A DNA stretch of 64,000 bases from Pseudomonadota bacterium (GTDB lineage Bacteria; Pseudomonadota; Alphaproteobacteria; Acetobacterales; Acetobacteraceae): NCBI GenBank assembly GCA_018240405.1, contig JAFEFW010000614.1, positions 1 to 64,000 on the forward strand. The letters are read 5' to 3'. A program made the translations under genes and the position numbers. This document shows, piece by piece, positions 1-8,058 of this stretch. The notes under the pieces are model-generated. The model saw only the letters and a program-made list of their open reading frames with translations. It was not told the DNA's origin and did not search any database. Numbering within the stretch: the first letter of the stretch is position 1; each line of letters begins with the position of its first letter.

Positions 1-2
1 CC

Positions 3-1184
3 CTACAGGAATACCCCGTCGGGATCGCCATTGAACATCGCCCGGCCGACCGCCTCGAAGTGCGAGTCACGGGACTGAATCTGTTGCGACAGTGTGTGCA
101 TGTCGCGGAACCGGCGCTCGAACGGCGTGCCGAGGAAGATCGCCGACGTGCCGGCCGCCTTGTAAACCCAGTCGGCAATCTCGACTGCGGTGTTGATGCC
201 ATGCGCGCAGCCCAGGCGAACGCGCACCCGCTCCTGCAACCCAATCGGCGCGATGTCGTCGGCACTGGCGTAGATGTCCTTCAGAATCTCGGTCAGGTAA
301 GCTCGCGCCGCGCCCAAATTGGCCTCACGCCGAGCCAGGTTGGACTGCACGACCGGGCTGTCGGCGAGGCGCTGCAGGCCGCGCGGGGTTTTCTCCGTCG
401 CCAGGGCGAAGAACGCATCCAGCATGGCGCGGGCGATGCCAAACGCGACACCGGCAACGCCGACAGCGTAAAGTCCCTGCATGGTGAAGGCGTAGAGCGG
501 TCCCGGGTCACGCCGCAGCGCCGGGTCCTCGCGCGTGCCGCTATAAGCTTCAGGCACGAACAGGTCGGTGACGCGATAGCTTTCGGACGCGGTGCCGCGC
601 ATCCCTAATGTGTGCCAATCAGCGATCTGCGTCGCGTGCTCCTTGCGGAACAGCAGCGTGCGCACGGTCGGGCGGCCAAACCGGTTCTGGCGCAGCGCGC
701 CATCCGGTTCGACGACGTGACAGTGCGCGCCCATCCAGTTCGCCTGGCGGCTGCCGCTGGCGAAATTCCATTCACCGCTGACCCGGTAGCCGCCCGGCAC
801 CGCCTGCGCCTTGCAGGCATTCGGCGGCCCCCAGGCAATCACCGTGCGCGGATCGGCATAAATTTCCTGTGCGGTTTCGAATGGAATGAACGGCGCGATC
901 AACGCCGCGCTGTTGGCGACGAACAGGTTCCAGCCGACCGACCCGTCGTGACGCGCAATTTCCTCGATCGCCGCCAGGTAGACCCATGGTTCCAACTGGT
1001 CGCCACCGACGGATTGCGGCAGCAGCATGCGCGCCAGACGGGCGTCATGGATCCGCGTCAGCAGCGGCTCCGGAATGGTCTGCGTGCGTTCGATGTCGTC
1101 CGCCACTGCCTCGATCGCCGGCCCCAGGTCGCGAGCGCGCGCCACCGGATCGACGCGGGAGGCTGCAAGGCTGACATGGTTCAT
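3..1184 (-). CDS. Acyl-CoA dehydrogenase-like flavin monooxygenase family protein
   Basis: The 393-residue product has the acyl-CoA dehydrogenase fold order: an N-terminal helical part (about 10-115, with LLPQSVGGDQLEPW), a central beta part (about 115-215, with WNFASGSRQANW and GMRGTAS) and a C-terminal four-helix part (about 235-375). Family knowledge: members with this type-2 C-terminal domain include FADH2-dependent hydroxylases such as HsaA and true acyl-CoA dehydrogenases. The sequence does not tell me the substrate. The ATG at 1184 was chosen because GGAAG lies 6 bases upstream; the frame stays open further upstream with no supporting signal. The stop TAG is at 3-5, so the gene is complete. 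It is divergent from the OmpA-like gene at 1326. Confidence 0.8.
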   Translation of the reverse strand: MNHVSLAASRVDPVARARDLGPAIEAVADDIERTQTIPEPLLTRIHDARLARMLLPQSVGGDQLEPWVYLAAIEEIARHDGSVGWNLFVANSAALIAPFIPFETAQEIYADPRTVIAWGPPNACKAQAVPGGYRVSGEWNFASGSRQANWMGAHCHVVEPDGALRQNRFGRPTVRTLLFRKEHATQIADWHTLGMRGTASESYRVTDLFVPEAYSGTREDPALRRDPGPLYAFTMQGLYAVGVAGVAFGIARAMLDAFFALATEKTPRGLQRLADSPVVQSNLARREANLGAARAYLTEILKDIYASADDIAPIGLQERVRVRLGCAHGINTAVEIADWVYKAAGTSAIFLGTPFERRFRDMHTLSQQIQSRDSHFEAVGRAMFNGDPDGVFL

Positions 1185-1325
1185 TGTGCGCTTCCAACGG
1201 ACGTTTGACCGATTAGCGGCCCGCCCTTCGCATCTTGTCAATCTTGAGCGACCGTGGCGCCGCCCACCGGACACAATCGGATGCTTCGTTGAATGAAGCA
1301 GCTTGTTCCGCTACCACCTTGTCAC

Positions 1326-2108
1326 ATGCGTTGCATTCGCCTCCTGCCGGTCCTGACCGCGGCCCTCTTGACGGTGGCAGCACCTGCCGTTGCCCAGGTC
1401 ACTGTGGACCTGCGCGCGCTGCAGGCACTGCCGCAGCGTGCCGCGCCATCGCCGTCACCCATGCCGCGCTACGCCGCGCCACAACCGCGTCCCATGCCGC
1501 CGGTCGAACCCGGAGCGGCGCGCGGATCCGTGGCGACGACAGCACCGCCGACCGTGCTCAACCCAGCGGCGCCCGGTGCAACGACACCAGGCACGACACC
1601 CTCCGCCACACCGCCGAGTTCCACGCAGCCGGCGGCGCGACCCGCGTTGCCCGAGTCGACGCCGGCCATCGCGTCCATTCCGCCGGTGCCACCACCGGCC
1701 GAAGCCGCCGCTCCACCGCCGCCACCACCGATCTCGGACCAGGCGGCGACCAAGGCCGAACCGGTCAGCCAAGGTCTGCGCCTGCTGTTTGCCACCGGGC
1801 AATCGGATCTGAGCCCGGACAGCGCCGCGTCGCTGAAGCAACTCACGAGCTCCCTGCCGCCCGGCGACGCCACCAGCTTCAGCGTCTCGGCCTACGCGCC
1901 GGGCAGCCGCGACGACCCGTCCAGCGCCCGACGCCTGTCGCTTGCACGCGCCATGGCAGTGCGGAGCGCGCTGGTCAGTAGCGGCGTTGCCTCGACACGC
2001 ATCTATGTCAGAGCGCTGGGTGAAGCCTACGGCAGCGGTCCGGCCGATCGAGTCGACGTCGCGGTACAGGGCCTTGGCGACAGCACCGCACAAGCTGCAC
2101 CAAAATGA
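1326..2108 (+). CDS. Secreted OmpA-like domain protein
   Basis: This 260-residue protein begins with a clear signal peptide (MRCIRLLPVLTAALLTVAAP, cleavage after about AVA-Q). A long Pro/Ala-rich linker follows (about 35-150). The C-terminal domain of about 100 residues resembles OmpA/MotB peptidoglycan-binding domains, with LLFATGQSDLSPDSAASL, RRLSLARAMAVRSALVSSG and RIYVRALGE. It is probably periplasmic and touches peptidoglycan. Its stop overlaps the start of the MotA/ExbB-like gene by 4 bases, and that gene overlaps a MotB-like gene in turn, so the three are surely cotranscribed and translationally coupled. The ATG at 1326 is preferred over 1293 because it places the signal peptide at the N terminus. 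Confidence 0.75.
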   Translation: MRCIRLLPVLTAALLTVAAPAVAQVTVDLRALQALPQRAAPSPSPMPRYAAPQPRPMPPVEPGAARGSVATTAPPTVLNPAAPGATTPGTTPSATPPSSTQPAARPALPESTPAIASIPPVPPPAEAAAPPPPPPISDQAATKAEPVSQGLRLLFATGQSDLSPDSAASLKQLTSSLPPGDATSFSVSAYAPGSRDDPSSARRLSLARAMAVRSALVSSGVASTRIYVRALGEAYGSGPADRVDVAVQGLGDSTAQAAPK

Positions 2109-3250
2109 CCCAGCCGTCGCGCTATGCCCTCCGCATGCTGGTCTTCCTCATGCTGGTGAGCATCGTGGCGGCGGTGCTTTCGCCGGTGCTGAGTGTCGCG
2201 TTCCTCAACAGCCCGGTCCTCAACAGCCTCATCCTGCTGATCCTGGTATTGGGGGTGATCTGGAACCTGCGGCAGGTGCTGCGCCTGACGCCGGAAGTGA
2301 CGTGGCTGGAGACCTACCAGACCGCGCGCACCCGTCTCGCTGCCCTGCCCGCGCCCAAGCTGCTGGCGCCGATGGCCAGCATGCTGGCGGCACGCGAGAG
2401 CCACGGCCATGGTAATGTCGGCCATTTCACCATCTCGGCCACGGCGATGCGCAGCCTCCTGGACGGTATCGCTTCGCGGCTGGACGAGAGCCGCGAACTC
2501 TCCCGCTATATGACTGGCCTGCTGATCTTCCTGGGCCTGCTCGGCACGTTTTGGGGCCTGCTGAAGACCGTGGGCTCGGTCTCCGAAGTGATTGGCGGCA
2601 TGACGCTGGGCAGCGGCGACATGAACCTCATGTTTGAGCAGTTGAAGTCCGGTCTGGCCGGGCCGCTTGCCGGCATGGGCACCGCCTTCTCGGCCAGCAT
2701 GTACGGCCTCGCCGGCGCCTTGGTGCTCGGCTTCCTCGACCTGACAGCCGGCCAGGCGCAGAACCGGTTCTTCAACGAGCTGGAGGAGTGGCTCGCCGGC
2801 CTGACGCGGCTGTCCTCCGGTGCGCTGGCGGAAGGCGACGGATCGGTTCCGGTCTACGTCCAGGCGCTGCTGGAACAGACCGCCGAAAACATGGAGAACC
2901 TGCAGAACATCCTGAGCCGCGATGAGGAAGGCCAGGGCCAGATGCGCCAGGTGCTACAGATACTGAATGAGCGGATCGGCCAGCTGGTCGAAACCATGCG
3001 CACCAACCAGCAACTGATGCTGCGCATCGCCGAGACACAAACCACGCTCGGACCGGCGCTGCAGCGCCTGACCGAAGTGCAGGGCGGCGACGAAGCTGCC
3101 CGCGGCCATCTGCGCAACATTGAGCAGCATATCCAGCGCCTGCTGGCGGAATCGGAACAGGGCCGCGCCCGTTCCACTGCCGAACTGCGCAATGATCTGC
3201 GGCTGCTGACCCGCACGGTCGCCGCGTTGGCCGAGACCCAGCGCTCGTGA
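2105..3250 (+). CDS. MotA/TolQ/ExbB-like proton channel family protein
   Basis: The 381-residue membrane protein has two N-terminal transmembrane segments (about 10-30 and 37-55). Two further segments in a MotA/ExbB-like core lie at about 138-158 (LLIFLGLLGTFWGLLKTVG) and 197-222 (GTAFSASMYGLAGALVLGF). The C-terminal 150 residues are predicted cytoplasmic and rich in Gln/Glu heptad-like sequence. The GTFWGLL and GMGTAFSAS segments are typical of ion-conducting ExbB/MotA helices. Inference: it forms an inner-membrane proton channel with the MotB-like protein encoded next, with which it overlaps by 4 bases. The substrate or mechanical target is unknown. Confidence 0.75.
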   Translation: MTQPSRYALRMLVFLMLVSIVAAVLSPVLSVAFLNSPVLNSLILLILVLGVIWNLRQVLRLTPEVTWLETYQTARTRLAALPAPKLLAPMASMLAARESHGHGNVGHFTISATAMRSLLDGIASRLDESRELSRYMTGLLIFLGLLGTFWGLLKTVGSVSEVIGGMTLGSGDMNLMFEQLKSGLAGPLAGMGTAFSASMYGLAGALVLGFLDLTAGQAQNRFFNELEEWLAGLTRLSSGALAEGDGSVPVYVQALLEQTAENMENLQNILSRDEEGQGQMRQVLQILNERIGQLVETMRTNQQLMLRIAETQTTLGPALQRLTEVQGGDEAARGHLRNIEQHIQRLLAESEQGRARSTAELRNDLRLLTRTVAALAETQRS

Positions 3251-4464
3251 GCCTGCGCGGCCGCCGGAGCCACGGCAACGGCCTGGACGCCTGGCCCGGC
3301 TATGTGGACGCGCTGTCCACGCTGCTGATGGTCATCATCTTCGTGCTGCTGGTGTTCGTCCTGGCCCAGGCGTTCCTGTCGGTGGCGCTGTCCGGCCGCA
3401 GCAAGGAACTCGACAGAGCCACGCGCGACCTCTCGCAATTATCCGAAGCACTGTCGCTGGAGCAGAGCCGTGAGGCCGACCTCCAGCAATCGCTCGCGCG
3501 GGCGACGACCGCTTTGTCCGCACGAACCGCGGAGCGTGACCGATTGCAGTCGCAACTGAATGCCGCAGTCGCGCAGGGCAATGCAGCTCAGGCCCAGGCG
3601 GATGCGGCGAAGCGGGAAATTGCCGAGTTGCAGAAGACGGTGACGGCGGACCGGGCAACCATTGAGGCAAAGCTCGGTGACCTTGCAAACCTGTCGGATC
3701 AGGTGAAGGCGCTGACCGCGCTGCGTGATGATCTGGAGAAGCAGGCGCGTGACGCTGCGGCGCGCGCCATGACCGACGCGGAGCGACGCGCGGCTGTCGA
3801 GTCCCAGCTGTCGGACGAACGCAAGCTGGGCGACAGCGCCCGGGCGCAGATCGCGCTGCTCAATCGCCAGATCGATGCACTGAAGCAGCAATTATCCTCA
3901 ATTTCGGCGACGCTGGATTTGAAGCTGCAGGAAGGCCGCGACAAGGACACGCAGATCGGCAACCTGGTGCAGAAACTGAACGTTGCCCTGGCATCCAAGG
4001 TCGAGGAGTTGCAACAATACCGCAGCGAATTCTTCGGACGCCTGCGGACCGTGCTAGCCAACCGGCCAGGCGTGCAGGTGATCGGCGACCGCTTTGTGTT
4101 TCAAAGCGAGGTACTGTTTCCGGTCGGCAGCGCCGAACTGACGCCAGCCGGCGCCGCGCAAATCCGCGCGCTGGCGCTGACGATCAAGGAGATTGCCGCC
4201 GAGATACCGCCCGACGTGCGTTGGATCCTGCGCGTCGACGGCCATACTGATCCGCAGCCTGTAAAGGGCGGCACCTACGCGTCAAACTGGGAATTGTCGG
4301 CCGGACGCGCGATCACTGTGGTGAAGTTGCTGATCGCCGAGGGTGTGCCGGCGGACCATCTGGCGGCAACCGGGTTCGGCGAATATCAGCCGTTCGGAGC
4401 AGGCGATACGCCGGACGCGTATGCCAAGGACCGGCGGATCGAGGTGCGGCTGACGGACAGGTAG
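3247..4464 (+). CDS. MotB/OmpA-like peptidoglycan-binding protein with coiled coil
   Basis: It starts with GTG inside the previous stop (GTGA overlap). The 405-residue product has one N-terminal transmembrane helix at about 19-43. This carries the MotB-type acidic residue in GYVDALSTLL, which in MotB/ExbD proteins takes part in proton transfer. A long Ala/Gln/Asp-rich coiled coil (about 50-250) follows, then an OmpA-family domain (about 275-402) with VLFPVGSAELTPAGAAQI, VDGHTDPQP and KDRRIEVRL. The layout is that of a stator or ExbD-like partner reaching peptidoglycan through a long stalk. A strong hairpin at 4578-4607 closes the operon. Confidence 0.8.
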   Translation: MSLRGRRSHGNGLDAWPGYVDALSTLLMVIIFVLLVFVLAQAFLSVALSGRSKELDRATRDLSQLSEALSLEQSREADLQQSLARATTALSARTAERDRLQSQLNAAVAQGNAAQAQADAAKREIAELQKTVTADRATIEAKLGDLANLSDQVKALTALRDDLEKQARDAAARAMTDAERRAAVESQLSDERKLGDSARAQIALLNRQIDALKQQLSSISATLDLKLQEGRDKDTQIGNLVQKLNVALASKVEELQQYRSEFFGRLRTVLANRPGVQVIGDRFVFQSEVLFPVGSAELTPAGAAQIRALALTIKEIAAEIPPDVRWILRVDGHTDPQPVKGGTYASNWELSAGRAITVVKLLIAEGVPADHLAATGFGEYQPFGAGDTPDAYAKDRRIEVRLTDR

Positions 4465-4856
4465 GGCCACACTGTCAATCCCGTCATGGGGGACCAGCGC
4501 CGCCGGCGGTCTGGCACCAGCCCCGTACCATCGCGGCGGGCGACCCATTTGAAGCAGGGATCAAGTCCAGAAACGCCGAAGGCCCCGGACCAGGGTCCGG
4601 GGCCTTCACATTGTTTGTGCGTGTCCGTTCCCGGACCGGTTGTCGATTATCCCGCCGCCTGAGCGTCGGAGATCCAGGCCCGGGTCAGGAACAGCACCGA
4701 ACAATGAGACACTGGATCACCTCCTTTCAGTTGTTGCCACTGCCAGGAGTGTGGGCTCGATCCAGGCCGGTTGCAAGGCCAACCTCGCACGCTCTCCGCG
4801 CTGGCAGTTGGCAAAGGCGTGCTCTATACGCATGGGAAACATCGTGGAGTCGTCAC
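4465..4856. other. Intergenic region between envelope operon and secreted paralog pair
   Basis: A 392-base gap. It contains the terminator hairpin at 4578-4607 and the leader of the gene at 4857. An open frame runs into it from 4611, but it lacks a ribosome-binding site and gives no signal peptide, so I do not count it as coding. Nothing else is recognised. Confidence 0.5.
4578..4607 (+). terminator. Hairpin terminator after envelope operon
   Basis: Perfect 13-bp stem (4578-4590 with 4595-4607) and a CAGG loop, GC-rich, followed by a weakly T-rich stretch (ACATTGTTTGT). It lies 113 bases after the MotB-like stop and before the next gene. Confidence 0.75.
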
Positions 4857-5402
4857 ATGCTCTGGAAACGCACCGCATTTGCTGCACTTTTCGGTGCGGT
4901 CCTGACGGCGGCCCTGGCTGCGCCGGCCTCGGCGGACGCCATTTGCGCGGGCACGGTCTCGGGCTCACCGCTGCAGGCCCTGCCACGTCCAACCATCGTG
5001 TCCGTGGTGCAGCCGGTCACCGATGACGCCAATCCCGGCCTCGCTCAGGAGTTCCTGAACGCCCTGCAAGCAGCCGGCATCACCGTTGTGCCGTCAGGCC
5101 AGGGTAACACCCAGTTGGACATGACATTCACCGTCAATGCCGGGCCGGGCGCGACGAGCGGCGCGTTCAAGGGGTTCGGCTGGATGAGCGGGATGCAGGC
5201 GCCCAGCGGCGGCGCCAGCGCACTGCCCGGTTCGGTTGTCTCCATCAGCATCGAAGCGACGAACCTCGGTAATCAAAGTCTCGCCTGGGTCGGCACGATC
5301 CAATGCACCATCAAGACCGCCGATCCCACGGCGCTGGTCGCAGATCTGGGCCGTGTGGTGGCCAAGGCGCTGGGCCGGTCGATGGAACAGCAGGCATTCT
5401 GA
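4857..5402 (+). CDS. Secreted protein of unknown function, paralog 1
   Basis: The 181-residue protein has a signal peptide (MLWKRTAFAALFGAVLTAAL, cleavage after about ASA-DA). I do not recognise the mature domain. It starts with ICAGTVSGSPLQALPRP and ends with a conserved-looking block (LAWVGTIQCTIK, then a helix LVADLGRVVAKALGRS). One Cys sits near the N terminus and one in the C-terminal strand, and both are kept in the next gene, so a disulfide is plausible in the periplasm. The ATG at 4857 was chosen because GGAG lies 7 bases upstream. It is a tandem duplicate with the gene at 5482; only about 80 bases separate them. Confidence 0.7.
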   Translation: MLWKRTAFAALFGAVLTAALAAPASADAICAGTVSGSPLQALPRPTIVSVVQPVTDDANPGLAQEFLNALQAAGITVVPSGQGNTQLDMTFTVNAGPGATSGAFKGFGWMSGMQAPSGGASALPGSVVSISIEATNLGNQSLAWVGTIQCTIKTADPTALVADLGRVVAKALGRSMEQQAF

Positions 5403-5481
5403 CATCCGACCGCCCGACCAGGGCTTTGCGTCCACGTCCGGCTGCGGCATGGATACCGGACCGAATTAACGGAGCCGTGAT

Positions 5482-6039
5482 ATGACGATGAGAGTCCGGA
5501 TGGCGGCCCTTGCCGCACTGCAAGCTGCCTGCCTTGGTCTCGCACTCGCCGCGCCATCGGCGCAGGCCGCGAGCCTATGCGTTGGCACGATTTCCGGTTC
5601 ACCGCTGCGGCCCATGGCGCAGCCGCCGATGATGGCGCTGGATCACCACATTGACTCAATCGCCAACCCCACCCTGGCGCAGCGCTTCATGAGCGGGGTC
5701 CAGAGTTCCGGCATCAAGGTTGTCGACAAGGACAAGGGTACTACAACGCTTGACCTGTCCTTCCTCGTGCAGGGACCGCCCAACGGACCGCGGGGCGGAT
5801 CGTATCGCGACCTGAGCTGGATGCGCAGTGAGCAGGTGCCGGGGCAAATCCGCTCCTCATTGGAAGGGGCCAAGGTGGACGTGACGATCTACGCCCGCGA
5901 TGTCGCCAGCCGCAGCCTGGTCTGGACCGGTGCCATCAGCTGCACGATCCGGACCGATAACGTCGAGGCGCTGGCGGAAGCACTCGGCACCGCCGTCGGC
6001 AAGGCAGTCGGCAAGTCGGTGCCGCAACACGCGCTGTAG
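5482..6039 (+). CDS. Secreted protein of unknown function, paralog 2
   Basis: The 185-residue protein has a signal peptide (cleavage after about AQA-AS). It is clearly paralogous to the product of 4857-5402. The shared pattern is LC/IC-x-GTxSGSPL near the start, NPxLAQxF..xxQxxGI in the middle, and LVWTGAISCTIR plus an Ala/Gly/Lys-rich final helix. Both cysteines are retained. The middle part differs: it has a Gly/Pro-rich loop (PPNGPRGGSYRDLSWM) where paralog 1 has a Gly/Ala/Ser loop. GGAG lies 7 bases before the ATG. Function is unknown; secretion and the conserved cysteines are the only firm statements. Confidence 0.7.
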   Translation: MTMRVRMAALAALQAACLGLALAAPSAQAASLCVGTISGSPLRPMAQPPMMALDHHIDSIANPTLAQRFMSGVQSSGIKVVDKDKGTTTLDLSFLVQGPPNGPRGGSYRDLSWMRSEQVPGQIRSSLEGAKVDVTIYARDVASRSLVWTGAISCTIRTDNVEALAEALGTAVGKAVGKSVPQHAL

Positions 6040-6102
6040 CCGCCACCCCTTCCCGCAAGTGCCGGCCTGGCTCATGCTGTCCTGAACGCAGGGAGGCGCA
6101 GC

Positions 6103-7272
6103 ATGGTCCGGGGCATCCACCGCTACCCGCCGATGGAGCGGGTGATCTACGGGATACCGCTGGCGGAAGCGCTGGCCGAGGAGATCGGCCGACTTGATTC
6201 CCGCGCCGTCTATGTGATGGCGAGCGGCACGCTGACCCGCGAGACCGACGTTGTGGACACAGTCCGCCATGTGCTGGGCAACCGCATGGCGGGGCTGTGC
6301 TCCAAGATCGGCTCGCATACTCCGCGGATCGACGTGGTCGCGGCGGCGAATGAGGCGCGGGCGGCAAAGGCCGATCTGCTGCTGACTGTTGGCGGCGGAT
6401 CGGTTACCGATGCCGCGAAGATGGTCGGGCTGTGCCTGGGCAACGATGTGACGACCCCCGAGGGGCTCAACGCCTTTGCCGCGATCATCACACCGGATGG
6501 CAAGGTGGAGCGTCCACCCGTAAAGGCGCCGACCGTGCGGTCGGTCGATGTGCCGACCACGCTGTCAGCCGGTGAGTTCACCGCCATGGCCGGTTGTACC
6601 GATACGGTACGGCATGTGAAGCAGAGCTACGCGCATCCGCTGATGATGCCGCAGACGGTGATCCTCGATCCGGCAGTGACGGTGCACACGCCGGAATGGC
6701 TGTTCCTGTCGACCGGAATCCGTGCGGTGGATCACGCGGTGGAAGATCTGTGCTCGATCAACCCGACGCCGTTCTCGGATGGCATGTCGCTGCAGGCGCT
6801 GCGCCTGCTGTCGGCCGGGCTGCGGGCGGTGAAGCAGGACCCCAAGGACCTGGACGCCCGGCTGAACTGCCAGCTGGGCGCGTGGATGTCGATCATGGGC
6901 TCGCAGAACGGCGTGTCAAAGGGCGCGAGCCACGGGATCGGCCACGTGCTAGGCGGCACGGCGGGTGTGCCGCATGGATACACCTCGTGTATCATGCTCC
7001 CACATGTGCTGCGGTTCAATGAGCCGGTCAACGCGGCGCGGCAGGGCTGGGTTAGCGAGGCGATGGGCCGCGCTGGGGAGCCGGCAGGCGATGCAGTGGC
7101 GGCGCTCATCGGCAGCCTGGGTCTGCCGCAGACGCTACGGGCGGTGGGGGTGCAGCGCGATCAGCTGGACGTCATCGCCCGGGAGTCGATGCATGACCGA
7201 TGGGTGCATACGAACCCACGTAAGATCGACGGGCCGGCGACGGTGCGGATGCTGCTGGACGCGGCCTGGTAG
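6103..7272 (+). CDS. Iron-containing alcohol dehydrogenase / maleylacetate reductase family
   Basis: The 389-residue protein has the family's NAD(P)-binding GGGSVTDAAK motif (about 98-107). Its C-terminal segment (HGIGHVLGGTAGVPHG, then LPHVLRFNEP) matches maleylacetate reductases better than classic Fe-ADHs. In the place where Fe-ADHs have an Asp metal ligand (GMDALTHA-like), this protein has GIRAVDHAVE, so that ligand is replaced by Arg, although the His residues are present. Maleylacetate reductases are known to work without metal, so an NAD(P)H-dependent carbonyl or ene reductase acting in aromatic or oxo-acid catabolism is plausible. The substrate is not shown. GGGAGG lies 7 bases before the ATG. 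Confidence 0.8.
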   Translation: MVRGIHRYPPMERVIYGIPLAEALAEEIGRLDSRAVYVMASGTLTRETDVVDTVRHVLGNRMAGLCSKIGSHTPRIDVVAAANEARAAKADLLLTVGGGSVTDAAKMVGLCLGNDVTTPEGLNAFAAIITPDGKVERPPVKAPTVRSVDVPTTLSAGEFTAMAGCTDTVRHVKQSYAHPLMMPQTVILDPAVTVHTPEWLFLSTGIRAVDHAVEDLCSINPTPFSDGMSLQALRLLSAGLRAVKQDPKDLDARLNCQLGAWMSIMGSQNGVSKGASHGIGHVLGGTAGVPHGYTSCIMLPHVLRFNEPVNAARQGWVSEAMGRAGEPAGDAVAALIGSLGLPQTLRAVGVQRDQLDVIARESMHDRWVHTNPRKIDGPATVRMLLDAAW

Positions 7273-7603
7273 GATGGCAGAAATGAGCCTTTGCGCAATA
7301 TAGTCGTGGCGGCTGGCAAATAGCTCCGTTGTTTAGCTGCACCTTTTCGTTCAGCTACGGACATTACGAATTTGATTCGTACCGGAGCTGTTGCAAGATT
7401 TTGCGGGTCGGAGCCTGGACACACGATTGCGCATTGCTTTCCTGCGCCCGCACCGCCATATGATAGCCTCCGGTTGGGCTTTTCGGCCTGAGGAAGACCT
7501 CGACGTCGCAGGCCATCGCGCTGCTCCAGTTCTGTCCGACAAGAGAAGTTTATCGAATCTCCTGCATACGCGCAGGAGCCAGCCGGAACGTGGAGAGCAG
7601 TTT
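7273..7603. other. Leader region upstream of the cold-shock gene
   Basis: A 331-base gap without a convincing gene. It is somewhat AT-richer at 7290-7400. It holds a candidate promoter (TTGCTT at 7434-7439 and TATGAT at 7459-7464, spacing 19, weak) and a hairpin at 7559-7578 just before the ribosome-binding site. A long structured 5' leader is typical of cold-shock mRNAs (family knowledge), which makes this a likely regulatory UTR. Confidence 0.45.
7559..7578 (+). promoter_or_regulatory. 5'-UTR hairpin upstream of cold-shock gene
   Basis: Perfect 7-bp stem (CTCCTGC at 7559-7565 with GCAGGAG at 7572-7578) with a 6-base loop, 13 bases before the GGAGAG ribosome-binding site (7592-7597). It may be part of a temperature-responsive leader; this is inference. 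Confidence 0.4.
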
Positions 7604-7810
7604 ATGTCTAAAGGCACCGTTAAATGGTTTAACGGCCAAAAGGGCTATGGATTCATCCAGCCCGAAGACGGATCGAAGGATGTCTTCGTCCATATCTCGG
7701 CAGTGGAACGCGCCGGCCTGACCAATCTCAATGAAGGTCAGCAGGTAACCTATGACATTGAGCGCGGGCAGCAGGGCAAGACCTCGGCCGTGAATTTACA
7801 GGCCGTCTGA
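7604..7810 (+). CDS. cspA: Cold-shock protein, CspA family
   Basis: The 68-residue single cold-shock domain has the RNP1-like motif [10 protein letters not shown] (about 14-23) and RNP2-like VFVHISAVE (about 28-36), preceded by KGTVKWFN. It binds single-stranded nucleic acid and acts as an RNA chaperone in the cytoplasm. Length equals that of typical CspA proteins. GGAGAG sits about 7 bases before the ATG at 7604; the frame is open further upstream but without coding features. Two small unknown genes follow within 50 bases, so it may head a short operon. Confidence 0.95.
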   Translation: MSKGTVKWFNGQKGYGFIQPEDGSKDVFVHISAVERAGLTNLNEGQQVTYDIERGQQGKTSAVNLQAV

Positions 7811-7817
7811 CCAACCT

Positions 7818-7837
7818 GGCGGCGCTTCGGCGCCGCC
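7818..7837 (+). terminator. UUCG-loop hairpin after cspA
   Basis: A perfect 8-bp GC stem (7818-7825 with 7830-7837) closed by a TTCG tetraloop, 7 bases after the cspA stop. No T-run follows, so it may be an mRNA-stabilising 3' end or a partial terminator between cspA and the downstream small genes. Confidence 0.6.
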
Positions 7838-7857
7838 ACACAGTCCCCGAGGTGAGC

Positions 7858-8058
7858 ATGGTGAAACATAAATTCGCGCCAGGCGATCGGGTTATCGCGG
7901 TGGCCGACCGGTCCAATGACAACCAGCGTTCAGGTGTCTATACAATTATAAGAGCCCTGCCGCTCGCCGGACGCGGCTACCAGTATCGCGCTAAAAGCGC
8001 ACTCGATACCCATGAACGTGTGCTGGATGAGGATTTATTGCGTCCTGCGAATGATTGA
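7858..8058 (+). CDS. Small conserved-type hypothetical protein
   Basis: The 66-residue cytoplasmic protein starts MVKHKFAPGDRVIAVADRSN and ends HERVLDEDLLRPAND. The pattern FxxGDRV...GxYTIxRxLP...YQYRxKS resembles a small SH3-like beta-barrel, as seen in many short alphaproteobacterial proteins of unknown role. That is a fold guess from the pattern, not a family match. GAGGTGAG lies just upstream and favours the ATG at 7858 over a GTG at 7852. It is 47 bases after cspA and overlaps the next small gene by 8 bases. Confidence 0.6.
   Translation: MVKHKFAPGDRVIAVADRSNDNQRSGVYTIIRALPLAGRGYQYRAKSALDTHERVLDEDLLRPAND

Noticed and set aside
1326-4464. Zorya-type phage defence system
   Set aside because: The MotA/MotB-like pair resembles ZorA/ZorB in layout, but no ZorC, ZorD or ZorE nuclease/helicase gene follows; the next genes are secreted paralogs and a dehydrogenase.
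4611-4856. N-terminal extension of the secreted paralog at 4857
   Set aside because: It starts at the edge of the terminator hairpin, lacks a ribosome-binding site and would bury the signal peptide.
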